The position numbers and the translations under genes are program-made. From contig UQTV01000001.1 of NCBI GenBank assembly GCA_900544095.1, positions 372,001-436,000 on the forward strand: a DNA stretch of 64,000 nt. Direction: 5' to 3'. The DNA is from an uncultured Collinsella sp. Lineage in GTDB: Bacteria; Actinomycetota; Coriobacteriia; Coriobacteriales; Coriobacteriaceae. Positions 40,950 through 49,968 of the stretch are shown piece by piece. Below the pieces are notes generated by a model. That model did not search any database. It worked only from the letters and a program-made list of their open reading frames with translations, and was not told the DNA's origin. The stretch's first letter is position 1, and each line of letters starts with the position of its first letter.

Positions 40950-41021
40950 CTAGCGAGCCGCTCGCGCGTACAGTAAAGACAGGTAATCCATGGGCGGTTA
41001 CAGACCGAGGAGGACACGACC

Positions 41022-41615
41022 ATGAAAAAGAAGGCCTTTGCGATTCTCACCCTCTGCATCAGTCTCTTTGCCGCAGTTGCCCTGGCAGGCTGTGGTGGAA
41101 GCGGCGGCGCTGCCGGCAGCGGTGGGGGCGGCGGCGCAGAAAAGCCGGCCGTGGACATGAGGACCGACTTCATCTGGTTTAAGGTCGAGGTCCCGGAGGG
41201 CGTCGAGATCACCGACGTCGCAGGCGACACCGCCGACAGGGCCCAGTTTAAGTTCACCGAGAGCGAGCACGCCAGCGACCGCTTCATCCCTGTCTTCGAC
41301 TCTGACAAGAACGCCGACGAGCTATTCGACTACGAGGCAAAGTGGAAGGCCAACTCCGGATGGACCGAGAGCGATCCCGTTAAGTACAACGGCAAGACCT
41401 GGCGCAGCGCCTACTTTACGCACTCGGGCGGCGTGACGACCGAGTACTTCACCGACGTTGACGGCGGCAGCGTGTACGTGCGCATCGACAACGTCGAGGA
41501 ACACAAGGACGCCGTCGAGACCATGATGAAGTCTCTGGAGTTTGCCGACGACATCGCCGAAGCCAAGACCGAAGCCATGGACGTCAAGCTCGACGATATC
41601 GAGATCAAGCGCTAA
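41022..41615 (+). CDS. Lipoprotein of unknown function, paralogue 2
   Basis: 197 residues. Lipobox LAGC (Cys24), Gly-rich linker, then TDFIWFKVEVPEGVEI and, further on, VKYNGKTWRSAYF and FTDVDGGSVYVRI, closely matching paralogue 1. Preceded by GAGGAGGACACGACC. Both proteins are close to 200 residues and end with EIK plus a basic residue. Function unknown; adjacent copies could differ in ligand or be dosage duplicates. Confidence 0.8.
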   Translation: MKKKAFAILTLCISLFAAVALAGCGGSGGAAGSGGGGGAEKPAVDMRTDFIWFKVEVPEGVEITDVAGDTADRAQFKFTESEHASDRFIPVFDSDKNADELFDYEAKWKANSGWTESDPVKYNGKTWRSAYFTHSGGVTTEYFTDVDGGSVYVRIDNVEEHKDAVETMMKSLEFADDIAEAKTEAMDVKLDDIEIKR

Positions 41616-41919
41616 ACGACTGGCGAGCGCAGCGGGAAACACGGGCACAGTGCAAACAAGCGACGATACCCCAGCGCTTCGCACCAAGGGAGGATCGGAT
41701 CGCCGGCCCTCCCTTTCTTATGCCGATAGCCGGCGAACGCGAGGGTGCCGGGCGGCAAAACCACCCCCAGCGCGGTAACGGCACAACATGAACAAGCACC
41801 CCAGCACGTCCGCTCGCCGATTTATAGCGCCGCGCAGACAATTGAGCCGGACCTTTAAACATCCGGGCAGTAAAGTGACCAAAATGAGTGCATAACCGCA
41901 CCCTGCGAATGGAGGAGTT
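41616..41919. other. 304-base spacer before the phospholipase gene
   Basis: Begins with the terminator of lipoprotein 2 (41686-41720). The rest carries the presumed promoter of the phospholipase gene; CAATTGAG and TTTAAACAT around 41840-41865 are the only AT-rich stretch, but no clear -35/-10 pair is visible. No gene is seen. Confidence 0.5.
41686..41720 (+). terminator. Intrinsic terminator after lipoprotein gene 2
   Basis: AAGGGAGG and CCTCCCTT enclose ATCGGATCGCCGGC and are followed by TCTTA. Same design and inner sequence as the hairpin at 40849-40880. Confidence 0.7.
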
Positions 41920-44408
41920 ATGACCGAACATCATGCCATCAGTCGCCGAGCGTTTACGCTGGGCCTTGGACTCGCGGCGTTGTCGCCGCTTGCAAGCCTG
42001 CCCGAAACCGCGGGATTGGGCCTTCCGTGCGCGCGGCATTTGCAGACGACGCTGCCACAGCGTCGGTCAGCCTCGACAATTTCGTCATTCGCCTTCGCCC
42101 CGCGGGCTATTTTCGCACCGCGAGCGTCAACGAAGACGGCAACGTCATCGGCAACGTCTGCCACCTGTTTAATGACGGCACGTCCAACAAGCTCATCCTT
42201 GAGAACGTAACGACCAAGAATGACGATACAAATTGGTATGCCATCCGCACCCTGCTCAATTTCGAAGAGCATAAAAAGACGGGCTATAGCATTTGGTCGG
42301 TCGATGGCGACTCGGACAAAGATGGAAAGGTCATCCACGTATGGAGTGGCGAGCATGACGGCAAGGCCAGCCGCTCTTTTGCGTTCGAGCGTCAATCAAA
42401 CGGAACCTATATCATCCGAGACCGCACGGTCGAGAAAGAAACCGAGAAAAAAGACATTAAGTACCTGGCAATAGAATCGAACGGCGAAGACCAGGACAAC
42501 AATAAGATCTGCCATAAGAGTAAGAGCATTCCGTGGGAGCTCGAACTTATCGGTTACGACATGAAAAAGAACGATGCCACGGTTAGCAGCCTCGACTGGA
42601 TCACGTACAGCAGCTACGTCGATGGGCCATGTTGGATGAAATACGTCGACGACAACAAGTTCCTCGACGAGCTGAGCATCCCAGGTACGCACGATTCGGG
42701 CACCTGCAGCGTGGACAACGACACTGAGCCCCAATCCTCGCAAGTAAAATGCCAGCAGGATTACATTCCCACGCAGTTGCTCGAAGGCATTCGCTATTTT
42801 GATATCCGACTCGGAAAGGGCAACGACCCCGGTATCGACCACGGGGATTACTACCTGCTCAAAAAAGACGCGTACTTTATGCATCTTTCCGATGTCATAG
42901 GCTACTTCAAAACGTTTTTGAACGAAAACCCGACAGAAGCGCTCATCATGCTTGTATCACGAGGCAACGACGAGGCTACCGACGAAAGTGTTACGACGGC
43001 TTTCGCCAAGGTTTTGGACGACAACCCCAAACTGTTCTATACGTCGAGCCATGTCCCCACGCTGGGCAAGGTGCGCGGAAAGATCGTTCTGCTGCGTCGA
43101 TTTAGGCTCGCCGGCAACAGTGTAAGCGGCCACACGTGGGGCCTCGACCTTACCGAATGGGATGACAAGATCAAGGCTCACTCCGACAGCGCCACTATGT
43201 GTCTCGTCCAAGACGCGCGGGGCTTTGAAGCCGCGGGGGAAACAGGAGACAAAGAGCCCTATTGCACCAAGGTATACGCCCAGGACAAGTACAAACTCAC
43301 GGGAACCGACAAGCTCAGCTGGGTCGATAATGCGCTGAAGGAAACGACCGGGCGCACGCGCAACAAGGTGGACGTCGCGGACGATGACGGGGCCAAGGTG
43401 CAAGTCCAGGAGCGTTGCTGGTCTATCAACTACACCAGCTGCACGGGCTTGTCGCACGGAGGCAATCCTTTTACCTCGGCACGAGTAGTCAACGAGCATC
43501 TGTATAAGAGCCCGTACATCAATCCCAGCGGCATCGAGGATACAAAGTCAGATTACCTCGAGCACATTGGCATCATCGCATCCGACTTTGTTGATGCGGC
43601 GCTGGCCCGGAGCATCTACCAGCGCAATTACGATTACGATACACAGCACAAGCAGACAGCTTCGTACTACCTCCCGACCCGCATGCGCATGACGTACGGC
43701 GACTCGCTGAGCGATGCCTCGCTCCAGGATGGCAAGACCGTTGGCGAGGGCCATTTCCGCCTTGTCGACAGCAGCAACGTACTCAACGTGGCGGCTTCGG
43801 GCCATGCGTTTGCCATTGAATACGTGGATGTTGATGCCCTGGGCAACGAGACCGTTACAAGACTGCAGGGCTTTGTGCCTATCGATATCGATCCACGCGC
43901 GTTGACGCCCCATTTTGAGGGGCTCGAAGGCCTTAAGGCCGGCGAAGACGTGCGCGCCAAGATTGCGGCATCACTCGAGGGCAAGCTCGAAACCGATGCC
44001 TGCACGGCCCAGCTCGAGTTTGCGCACGACGCGGACGGCGCTCCGGGCACGGCAATGGTCGAGGGCGAGGCATTTACCGCAGGGACGTACTGGGTGCGCG
44101 CGAAAGGCCTTTTGGGCGACGCGGCGCAGAACTACAAGCTTGCCAATGACGGAGCCGCGAGCTTTACCGTGACGGCTTCGGGCAACGCAGGCGCTACGGA
44201 CACCGGCGACGGCAACGGCACCAACGCAGGCGGCGCCGACAAGAACGACAAGGGCAACAAGCGCAAGGGCTCAGGCGAAAAGCTTGCCGGCACAGGCGAC
44301 GGCTCTGGCATCGCCGCCGGGCTCGCTGCCGCCGCCGTGGCGACGACAGTCGCCGGCGCAGCAATGCTTGCCAGCGAACGCGAAAACGCTGGGGACGACA
44401 GCGAATAG
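41920..44408 (+). CDS. Surface phosphatidylinositol-specific phospholipase C-like protein, frameshifted after the signal peptide
   Basis: The ATG at 41920 follows GGAGGAGTT and opens a Tat signal (SRRAFTLGLGLAAL, residues 8-21), but that frame runs out at 42210. The enzyme is in another frame, open from a GTG at 42027 to 44408 and beginning RAAFADDAATASVSLDNF, with an ideal signal-peptidase site. One base appears to be missing between about 41990 and 42027. The PI-PLC X domain has SIPGTHDSGT with the first catalytic His, RYFDIRLG and DHGD with the second His. The C-terminus is a wall anchor: LAGTG, a hydrophobic helix and an acidic tail. Unless the shift is corrected, the enzyme is not exported; it may be a pseudogene or a sequence error. 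Confidence 0.8.
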
Positions 44409-44443
44409 GCAAGCCGACCCTTTTGGACACATCGGCTCGACGA

Positions 44444-44479
44444 GGGGCGCAGGACACCGTTCTGTGCCCCCCGATTTTT
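44444..44479 (+). terminator. Terminator after the phospholipase gene
   Basis: GGGGCGCA (44444-44451) pairs with TGTGCCCC (44463-44470), and CCGATTTTT follows. Confidence 0.65.
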
Positions 44480-44504
44480 ACCTTGGCCCGAACGCCGCTA
44501 TCGG

Positions 44505-44774
44505 CTACATCACCATGTTCAGAGCTTTCACAAATTCCTGGGCCTTCGCACGGCTACTCAGGCTAAAGACGCAAGCGGTCAACAGCCTGTTACGCAGGAA
44601 AACGTCGCGGCCCTTGATCCTGTTGACCCCCGTAATGTCCTTAAGCTAGACAATCTCGGTATGCTTGCCGCCGAAAGTGCCCTTCTTGAGCACCTCGATA
44701 CGGTTGGGGTAGATCTTGACGTCTTTAAACCTACCCGAACCCTTGTCCTGGAACAGCAGCGTGTTGTTGTCCAT
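44505..44774 (-). pseudogene. Small PH-like protein gene interrupted by one amber codon
   Basis: From ATG at 44774 (GGGAG seven bases before it) the frame reads 42 codons (MDNNTLLFQDKGSGRFKDVK...), then TAG at 44648-44646, then continues in the same frame for 46 codons (LKDITGVNRIKGRDVF...ALNMVM) to a second stop at 44507-44505. Together they make one sensible 89-residue beta-rich domain resembling short bacterial PH-like (DUF4429-type) proteins. A single CAG to TAG change would explain the break. Readthrough cannot be excluded. Confidence 0.6.
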
Positions 44775-44942
44775 ACGCGTCACTCCCGCGGGGTTCGCTA
44801 AAACTGCCTCTATGGTCACATTTTAACCACCGCAAGGCTCCCATGCGAAGGTGCCAGACAACATAGCAATTCGTGTCCGCGCGAGGCTTTAAACTAAATA
44901 CGATAAAGATGCATTCCACAAGAGGAAAGTGGGGCGACAGTG

Positions 44943-45992
44943 ATGGGTGAACTGGTAAACCGTGGAGAATCGGCAATCGTGGCCGAAGGTTTTTACAAGC
45001 AGGTTTCCTCGATTCTCAACGCCGCTCGCGACAAGGCCTATACCGCCGTTAACTTTGCGATGGTTGAGGCGTATTGGGAGATCGGCAAGAGCATTGTTGA
45101 TGAGCAGGGCGGAGAGGAGCGCGCCAAGTATGGAGAGGCACTGCTCAAGGCCCTCGCAATCAAACTTACCAAAGATTTTGGTAAAGGTTTTGAAGCAAGA
45201 GAGCTGCGTAAAATGCGTCAGTTCCATCTTGCATTTCCAATTCGGGACTCACTGCGTCCCGAATTGAGCTGGACACATTACCGCAGGTTAATACGCATTC
45301 CTGACCCCGAAACTCGAACATGGTACATGAACGAATGCGCCGATTCTCGCTGGAGCACGCGCCAGCTCGAACGCCAGATCAACACCATGTTCCGAGAGCA
45401 CATACTTGCCAGCAAGGACAAGGAGGCCGTCACCCAGGAAATCCAAAAGAGCGCCCCGGCTCGTCGCCCCGAGGATATCATCCGCGACCCATATGTACTG
45501 GAGTTTTTAGGTTTCTCGGACGATACTGCGTTTCGCGAGAGCGATCTAGAGCAGGCGCTCATCACGCATCTTCAGAAGTTCCTGCTGGAGCTTGGCCGTG
45601 GTTTCGCTTTCGAGGCGCGCCAAAGGCGCATCACCTTTGATGGGCGCCATTTCTATATTGACCTTGTGTTTTACAACTATCTGATGCGCTGCTTCGTGCT
45701 CATCGACCTTAAGACGGACGATCTTACGCACCAGGACCTGGGCCAGATGCATATGTATGTGAACTACTACACGCGCGAGCTCATGAACGAAGGCGACAAT
45801 CCGCCCATAGGCATCGTGCTCTGCGCGGACAAAAGCGATTCGATCGTCGAGTACACGCTGCCCGAAGACAACGACCAAGTGTTTGCCGCCAAATACCTGC
45901 CGTATCTTCCAAGCAAGGAAGAGCTGGCGCGCGAGCTGAGTGCCGAGTACCGCGCCATCAACGAAGCGACTAATGGCGAAGCGCAAGGGTAG
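44943..45992 (+). CDS. PDDEXK nuclease domain protein of the YhcG/DUF1016 family
   Basis: 349 residues. The N-terminal half is the helical DUF1016 region (AVNFAMVEAYWEIGKSIVDEQ, ELRKMRQFHLAFP, LSWTHYRRLIRI). The C-terminal half carries the PD-(D/E)xK core: FYIDLVFYN with the metal-binding Asp and LIDLKTDDLTHQDLGQMHMYVNYY with the Lys. YhcG proteins are often found near restriction and defence genes, but none is next to this one. ATG at 44943 chosen; a GTG directly before it is possible. Moderately lower GC than neighbours suggests an acquired gene. Confidence 0.85.
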   Translation: MGELVNRGESAIVAEGFYKQVSSILNAARDKAYTAVNFAMVEAYWEIGKSIVDEQGGEERAKYGEALLKALAIKLTKDFGKGFEARELRKMRQFHLAFPIRDSLRPELSWTHYRRLIRIPDPETRTWYMNECADSRWSTRQLERQINTMFREHILASKDKEAVTQEIQKSAPARRPEDIIRDPYVLEFLGFSDDTAFRESDLEQALITHLQKFLLELGRGFAFEARQRRITFDGRHFYIDLVFYNYLMRCFVLIDLKTDDLTHQDLGQMHMYVNYYTRELMNEGDNPPIGIVLCADKSDSIVEYTLPEDNDQVFAAKYLPYLPSKEELARELSAEYRAINEATNGEAQG

Positions 45993-46049
45993 CGGCACGT
46001 TGCGACCGAAACGCCCGCACGCCTGTGAGCCGTCCCGCGCTGCGCTTCC

Positions 46050-47387
46050 CTACTTCCCAAAGATCGCAGCGAGCAAGCCCTTGCGTTTGGGCTTCTCCTC
46101 TCGGTAAGAACCCTCGGCGACCGCTGCAACCTGATGCTGCTGCTCGCCGCCTCCACGGCGCACGATCTGGTACAGAAACGGCGATTTAACGTATTTGACC
46201 TCGATGGGCGCGGCATGCACGGTACTTTCGCCGGACAGATGCAGGCTCGGGTTGAGCGGTGCGACAATGTGCGTTTCGCGCTTATCGCTAAACACCACCG
46301 CTGCCGCACGACCCGTCTGGCCGTTTACGGCAATGCGCACCTGCTCGCCATCGCGGCCATCCGTTGCCGGACGGTCGACAAAGTAGACCGGCACCATAAC
46401 TAGGCCGTCCTTGTGCTTGCGGGCCTTACAAGCCCACGTGCGGATACTCTTTTTATTGAGCCCCAGTACAGCCTCAGCGTCGTTGCCCGCAACGTCGAGC
46501 GCCAACTTATCAATGACCACCTGGTCCCTGGTAGACGCATCGACGGAGACGACGCGGAAATCGCCTTCCTGCATGGCGGGATCGAACGGACCGACCTTGG
46601 CAAAGTCCCACGGCTCCAAAATGCCCATGAGGCGAATGTCCAGGTAGTTTGCCCGCGGATACGCCCAGTCGAGCACCTCGTAGTACACCAGGGTTTCCTT
46701 GCTCAGGCCCTTGCCCGGGAAGGACGCCATCATGCGCAAATCCGCGAGCGCCATGGGGAAGTAGAAGAGCATCATGTCGTTTTGGATCGCATCTTCTACA
46801 TCGTGCCCGGCAAAGGCGTCGGGGTACTGACGCACCAGCTGCAGTGCGTTGGCACGCGCCTGCTGCGGCGAGATTTCGCATGGAATACCCTGCTCCGGCA
46901 CATACTCCGCACCCACGCCCAAGGTCAGGCGCTTGCTAAACGTACCGGGCTTGAGCAGGTCGGCAATGCCGATCTTGTTGCCGCAGGACGGGCACTCAAA
47001 CACACGCTGCGTTGACTCGCCCTCAAAGGACGCTCCGCAGAAGGGGCAGGGAATGCTCACATGCGTGGCCTCTTGGAACTCCTGCGCCGTGCCGCAATCC
47101 TCCCACAGCAGATGTTCCAGGACCGACTGATTGCGCCAGTGCGAATTGAAGAAATACCAGTCCGGGTCCTCCGGGCGCTCGAGTTGCGACACATGCGTGA
47201 GCTTGAGCAGTCCATCCACCACCGTCAACGGCGTATGGCGAATGCCCAAAGCGCTCTTGGGCTCTCCGGCGTCCGCCTGCCACGGAATGACCGCGCCGCA
47301 ATAGGCGCACTCAAAGCTGCGCTTAGCCTGGTGCGAGTACATAGGGCCGCCGCAGTTTTGACATTTAATGGCAAACATCTCGTCCAT
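46050..47387 (-). CDS. Protein with two zinc ribbons, function unknown
   Basis: 445 residues. Ribbon one: CQNCGGP...CAYCGA near residues 9-32. Ribbon two: CPFCGAS...CPSCGNK near 115-140. The remaining 300 residues contain beta-rich segments (VVYYEVLDWAYPRANYLDIRLMGILEP, VVSVDASTRDQVVIDKLAL) without a motif I know, and the protein ends with a basic tail. The tandem ribbons resemble TFIIB-type or replication-associated zinc fingers, or bacterial primosome-like proteins. Start at 47387 after GGAGGACG. It is convergent with the YhcG gene. Confidence 0.7.
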   Translation of the reverse strand: MDEMFAIKCQNCGGPMYSHQAKRSFECAYCGAVIPWQADAGEPKSALGIRHTPLTVVDGLLKLTHVSQLERPEDPDWYFFNSHWRNQSVLEHLLWEDCGTAQEFQEATHVSIPCPFCGASFEGESTQRVFECPSCGNKIGIADLLKPGTFSKRLTLGVGAEYVPEQGIPCEISPQQARANALQLVRQYPDAFAGHDVEDAIQNDMMLFYFPMALADLRMMASFPGKGLSKETLVYYEVLDWAYPRANYLDIRLMGILEPWDFAKVGPFDPAMQEGDFRVVSVDASTRDQVVIDKLALDVAGNDAEAVLGLNKKSIRTWACKARKHKDGLVMVPVYFVDRPATDGRDGEQVRIAVNGQTGRAAAVVFSDKRETHIVAPLNPSLHLSGESTVHAAPIEVKYVKSPFLYQIVRRGGGEQQHQVAAVAEGSYREEKPKRKGLLAAIFGK

Positions 47388-47605
47388 GGAAACGTCCTCC
47401 TTTGCACAGGGGCTATCGACGTTAAGTATGTCGAGCAAACAGGCACATGCCCATACCCATGTGGCCCAAAATGGACCACCCAGGCAGACGAGAAGGCTCG
47501 CTCGTTAGCACCGGCAGACCATTACTGCATTTTCTGAGCATCGGTGCACAGCGCCTCCGCGCGAGCTACACTATCCCCTTAAACATGATTGTGAGGACGA
47601 CCGCT

Positions 47606-48787
47606 ATGCTATTTGTAAATCGGCTGGTACATACGCTTGTTCCCGGCAGCGAGGGCGAGCCGGTCGATACCTCCTGCCGCACCAACGCGGGCTTCGCCGC
47701 AAGCCTCATCTGCATTGGCCTCAACATCACTCTGTGCCTGGCCAAGGGCATCGCGGGCCTGCTCGCCGGCTCTGTCTCGCTCATCGCCGACGCCTTCAAC
47801 AACCTCTCCGACGCCTCGAGCAACATCGTGAGCCTGCTCGGGTTCCGCCTTGCCAGCCGCCCGGCAGACGAAGGCCACCCCTATGGCCACGGTCGCTACG
47901 AGTACCTAGCCGGTCTGTTCGTCGCCGTCCTGGTTTGCGCCGTCGGCATCAACCTGATCCTCGAGTCGGTCACTAAGATCATCAAGCCCTCCCCCACCGC
48001 CTACACGCTGGTCTCCCTAGCCGCTCTCGTCTTGTCCATGCTCGTCAAATTCTGGATGGCCGCATTCAACCGTGCGCTGGGCAACCGTATCGATTCCGAA
48101 ACACTCATCGCCACAGCACAGGACTCCAAAAACGACGTCATCACCTCGGGATCGGTCCTGGCCGCAGCGCTTATTTCGCAGACGACCGGCTTTGACCTCG
48201 ACGGCTGGGCGGGCCTGGGCGTGGGCGTCTTCATCTGCATCAGTGGCATGGGCCTGGTGCGCGACGCCATCAGCCCGTTGCTGGGGCAAGCGCCCGACCC
48301 CAAGCTCGTCCAGGCAATCCGCGACAAGATCATGTCCTATCCGCAGGTCTTGGGCACACACGACCTGATGGTGCACGACTACGGCCCCGGTCGTCAGTTT
48401 GCCAGCGCCCACGTGGAGATGCCCGGCGAGGGCGACGCATTTGAGCACCACGAGATCCTGGACACCATCGAGCACGACATCAAGCGCCAGATGGGCATTG
48501 GCATCACGCTGCACTGCGACCCCATCGCGACAACCGGCGATGATCTGCGCGGCTGGGTCAAGCGCGGCGTCATGCAGATCGATCCCGCGCTCTCCATCCA
48601 CGACCTGCACGAGCACGACGGGTTCGTTTCGTTTGACCTGGTGCGCCCCGACGGCTTTGACATATCCGACGAGGAGCTGCTGGAGCTCGTCACGCGCATC
48701 GTGCACGAGCGCCGGCCCAACGTCTCATGCGTCGTTACGTTTGACTCGGGCTTTAGTTCGCCCGACCGTCCAGCAGAGCAGCTGTAG
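47606..48787 (+). CDS. Cation diffusion facilitator family transporter
   Basis: 393 residues. Proton-driven exporter of Zn2+, Mn2+ or Fe2+ in the cytoplasmic membrane. Six helices lie between about 30 and 225. Helix II carries SLIADAFNNLSDASSN with the metal-site Asp residues, and helix V carries TAQDSKNDVITS with the second pair. HPYGHGRYEY lies in the first loop. The cytoplasmic C-terminal domain is longer than usual and includes HDLMVHDYGPG and HEHDGFVSFD. Start ATG at 47606 has GAGG nine bases before it. Confidence 0.9.
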   Translation: MLFVNRLVHTLVPGSEGEPVDTSCRTNAGFAASLICIGLNITLCLAKGIAGLLAGSVSLIADAFNNLSDASSNIVSLLGFRLASRPADEGHPYGHGRYEYLAGLFVAVLVCAVGINLILESVTKIIKPSPTAYTLVSLAALVLSMLVKFWMAAFNRALGNRIDSETLIATAQDSKNDVITSGSVLAAALISQTTGFDLDGWAGLGVGVFICISGMGLVRDAISPLLGQAPDPKLVQAIRDKIMSYPQVLGTHDLMVHDYGPGRQFASAHVEMPGEGDAFEHHEILDTIEHDIKRQMGIGITLHCDPIATTGDDLRGWVKRGVMQIDPALSIHDLHEHDGFVSFDLVRPDGFDISDEELLELVTRIVHERRPNVSCVVTFDSGFSSPDRPAEQL

Positions 48788-48799
48788 CCCGCTTAACAG

Positions 48800-49789
48800 C
48801 TAGTTTCCCTGCGCGCCCGAGATGCCGTTTTGCAGTGCGTTCCAGGCATCCGTCGCCATGTCGCCCAAGTTCTGCGCGGTGTCGCCCAGGTTTTGTGCCG
48901 TATCGCCCAGCTCTTGCGCCTTGTCTCCCAACTCCTGTGCCTTGTTGCTCAAGTCCTCCAGCGTATTGGAGCTCGAGCTGTCGGTACCGCTTTGGCCGCC
49001 GGACGAGTTGCCCGAGCTGTTCTTGTGCGTGAGTTGAATTTCGAGGTTGCCGTTGTCGTTATAGTAGGCAGAAGTAACGACCCAGTTGGCATCGATGACG
49101 GGCGTTGAGCCATCATCAGTCAGGACCACGGCATTCGAAAGATCGGCGCCGCGCGACTTGAGAAGCTTTTTGGCGTTGGACCAGTACTGCCCCGGGATAT
49201 CGCTCAGATCGACGGTGCTAGACGAGGCGGACTCGGTTTGCTCGGCAGTGGTATCGGCCGTTGAACTCCCTCGCTTGTTGAGCATGCCCGACACGATGGC
49301 AAACACAACCGACAGCGCAAAGAAGATCGCCAGCACGATGAGGATCTTCTTGATCACGCTCGACGAACGCGACGGCTTCTTCTCCTCGTCCTCGCCATAT
49401 TGCGGAATCGACTTGGGGTACTCGCGATACGGCTCGCGCGACTCGTAGCGAGGCTGCGCCGTGCGAGGCATATACGTCGTCTGCTGAGGCTGCGGAATGG
49501 GATTCTGCGGCAGGTCATCATAGGGATTCGGTGTCGAAGCGGCATAAGAATCCTGCGACGCATAATCAAACGGGTCCGGAGCTGCGTTGCCATAGGGGCC
49601 TTGCGAAGATGCAGCGCAAGAATCCTGCGCCGTGTCGCCATAGCCCATAACCCGGGTGGGCTCGGCAGAAGGCTGCGTCGCGGCGGGGTCGGTATATCCG
49701 GGGTTGGGAACAACGCGGGTCGCATCGGCGCTATCGCCAGCCTGCGCGGAACCGTAGCCGCCCATCACGGTTGTCTTGTCCTGATCCAT
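48800..49789 (-). CDS. Membrane protein with Gln/Pro-rich head and heptad-repeat tail
   Basis: 329 residues. Residues 1-135 are low-complexity, rich in Pro, Gln, Tyr, Ser and Asp. One transmembrane helix is at about 148-170 (IKKILIVLAIFFALSVVFAIVSG). The outer part has a small domain around 195-255 (SNAKKLLKSRGADLSNAVVL...GNLEIQLTHK). The C-terminus repeats the heptad AQELGD or AQNLGD four times (about 285-315). AAAGGAATCG precedes the ATG. It resembles membrane-anchored Ltp-type host-surface proteins in layout only; no family is assigned. Confidence 0.75.
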   Translation of the reverse strand: MDQDKTTVMGGYGSAQAGDSADATRVVPNPGYTDPAATQPSAEPTRVMGYGDTAQDSCAASSQGPYGNAAPDPFDYASQDSYAASTPNPYDDLPQNPIPQPQQTTYMPRTAQPRYESREPYREYPKSIPQYGEDEEKKPSRSSSVIKKILIVLAIFFALSVVFAIVSGMLNKRGSSTADTTAEQTESASSSTVDLSDIPGQYWSNAKKLLKSRGADLSNAVVLTDDGSTPVIDANWVVTSAYYNDNGNLEIQLTHKNSSGNSSGGQSGTDSSSSNTLEDLSNKAQELGDKAQELGDTAQNLGDTAQNLGDMATDAWNALQNGISGAQGN

Positions 49790-49906
49790 GCAACGATTCC
49801 TTTCCGTCGCGCGTGAGCATCAAGTTATCCATGCATTCTACCCGCGCAAAAGCCTATGATGGGCAGAGCCCGTCGGTATCTACAAGACATGCGCGGGCCT
49901 AAGGAT

Positions 49907-49943
49907 AAAAAAGCCCCGCCGGGCCTTGTGGGCACGGCGGGGC
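49907..49943 (-). terminator. Intrinsic terminator of fhs
   Basis: On the minus strand GCCCCGCCG pairs with CGGCGGGGC and is followed by six T residues. Confidence 0.88.
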
Positions 49944-49968
49944 GGACAAGCAGCTATGGGCAGCAGGC

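Noticed and set aside
42027..44408. GTG at 42027 as the true start of the phospholipase
   Set aside because: No Shine-Dalgarno, and it would leave out the Tat signal that sits just upstream in another frame with a strong ribosome-binding site. A frameshift explains the facts better.
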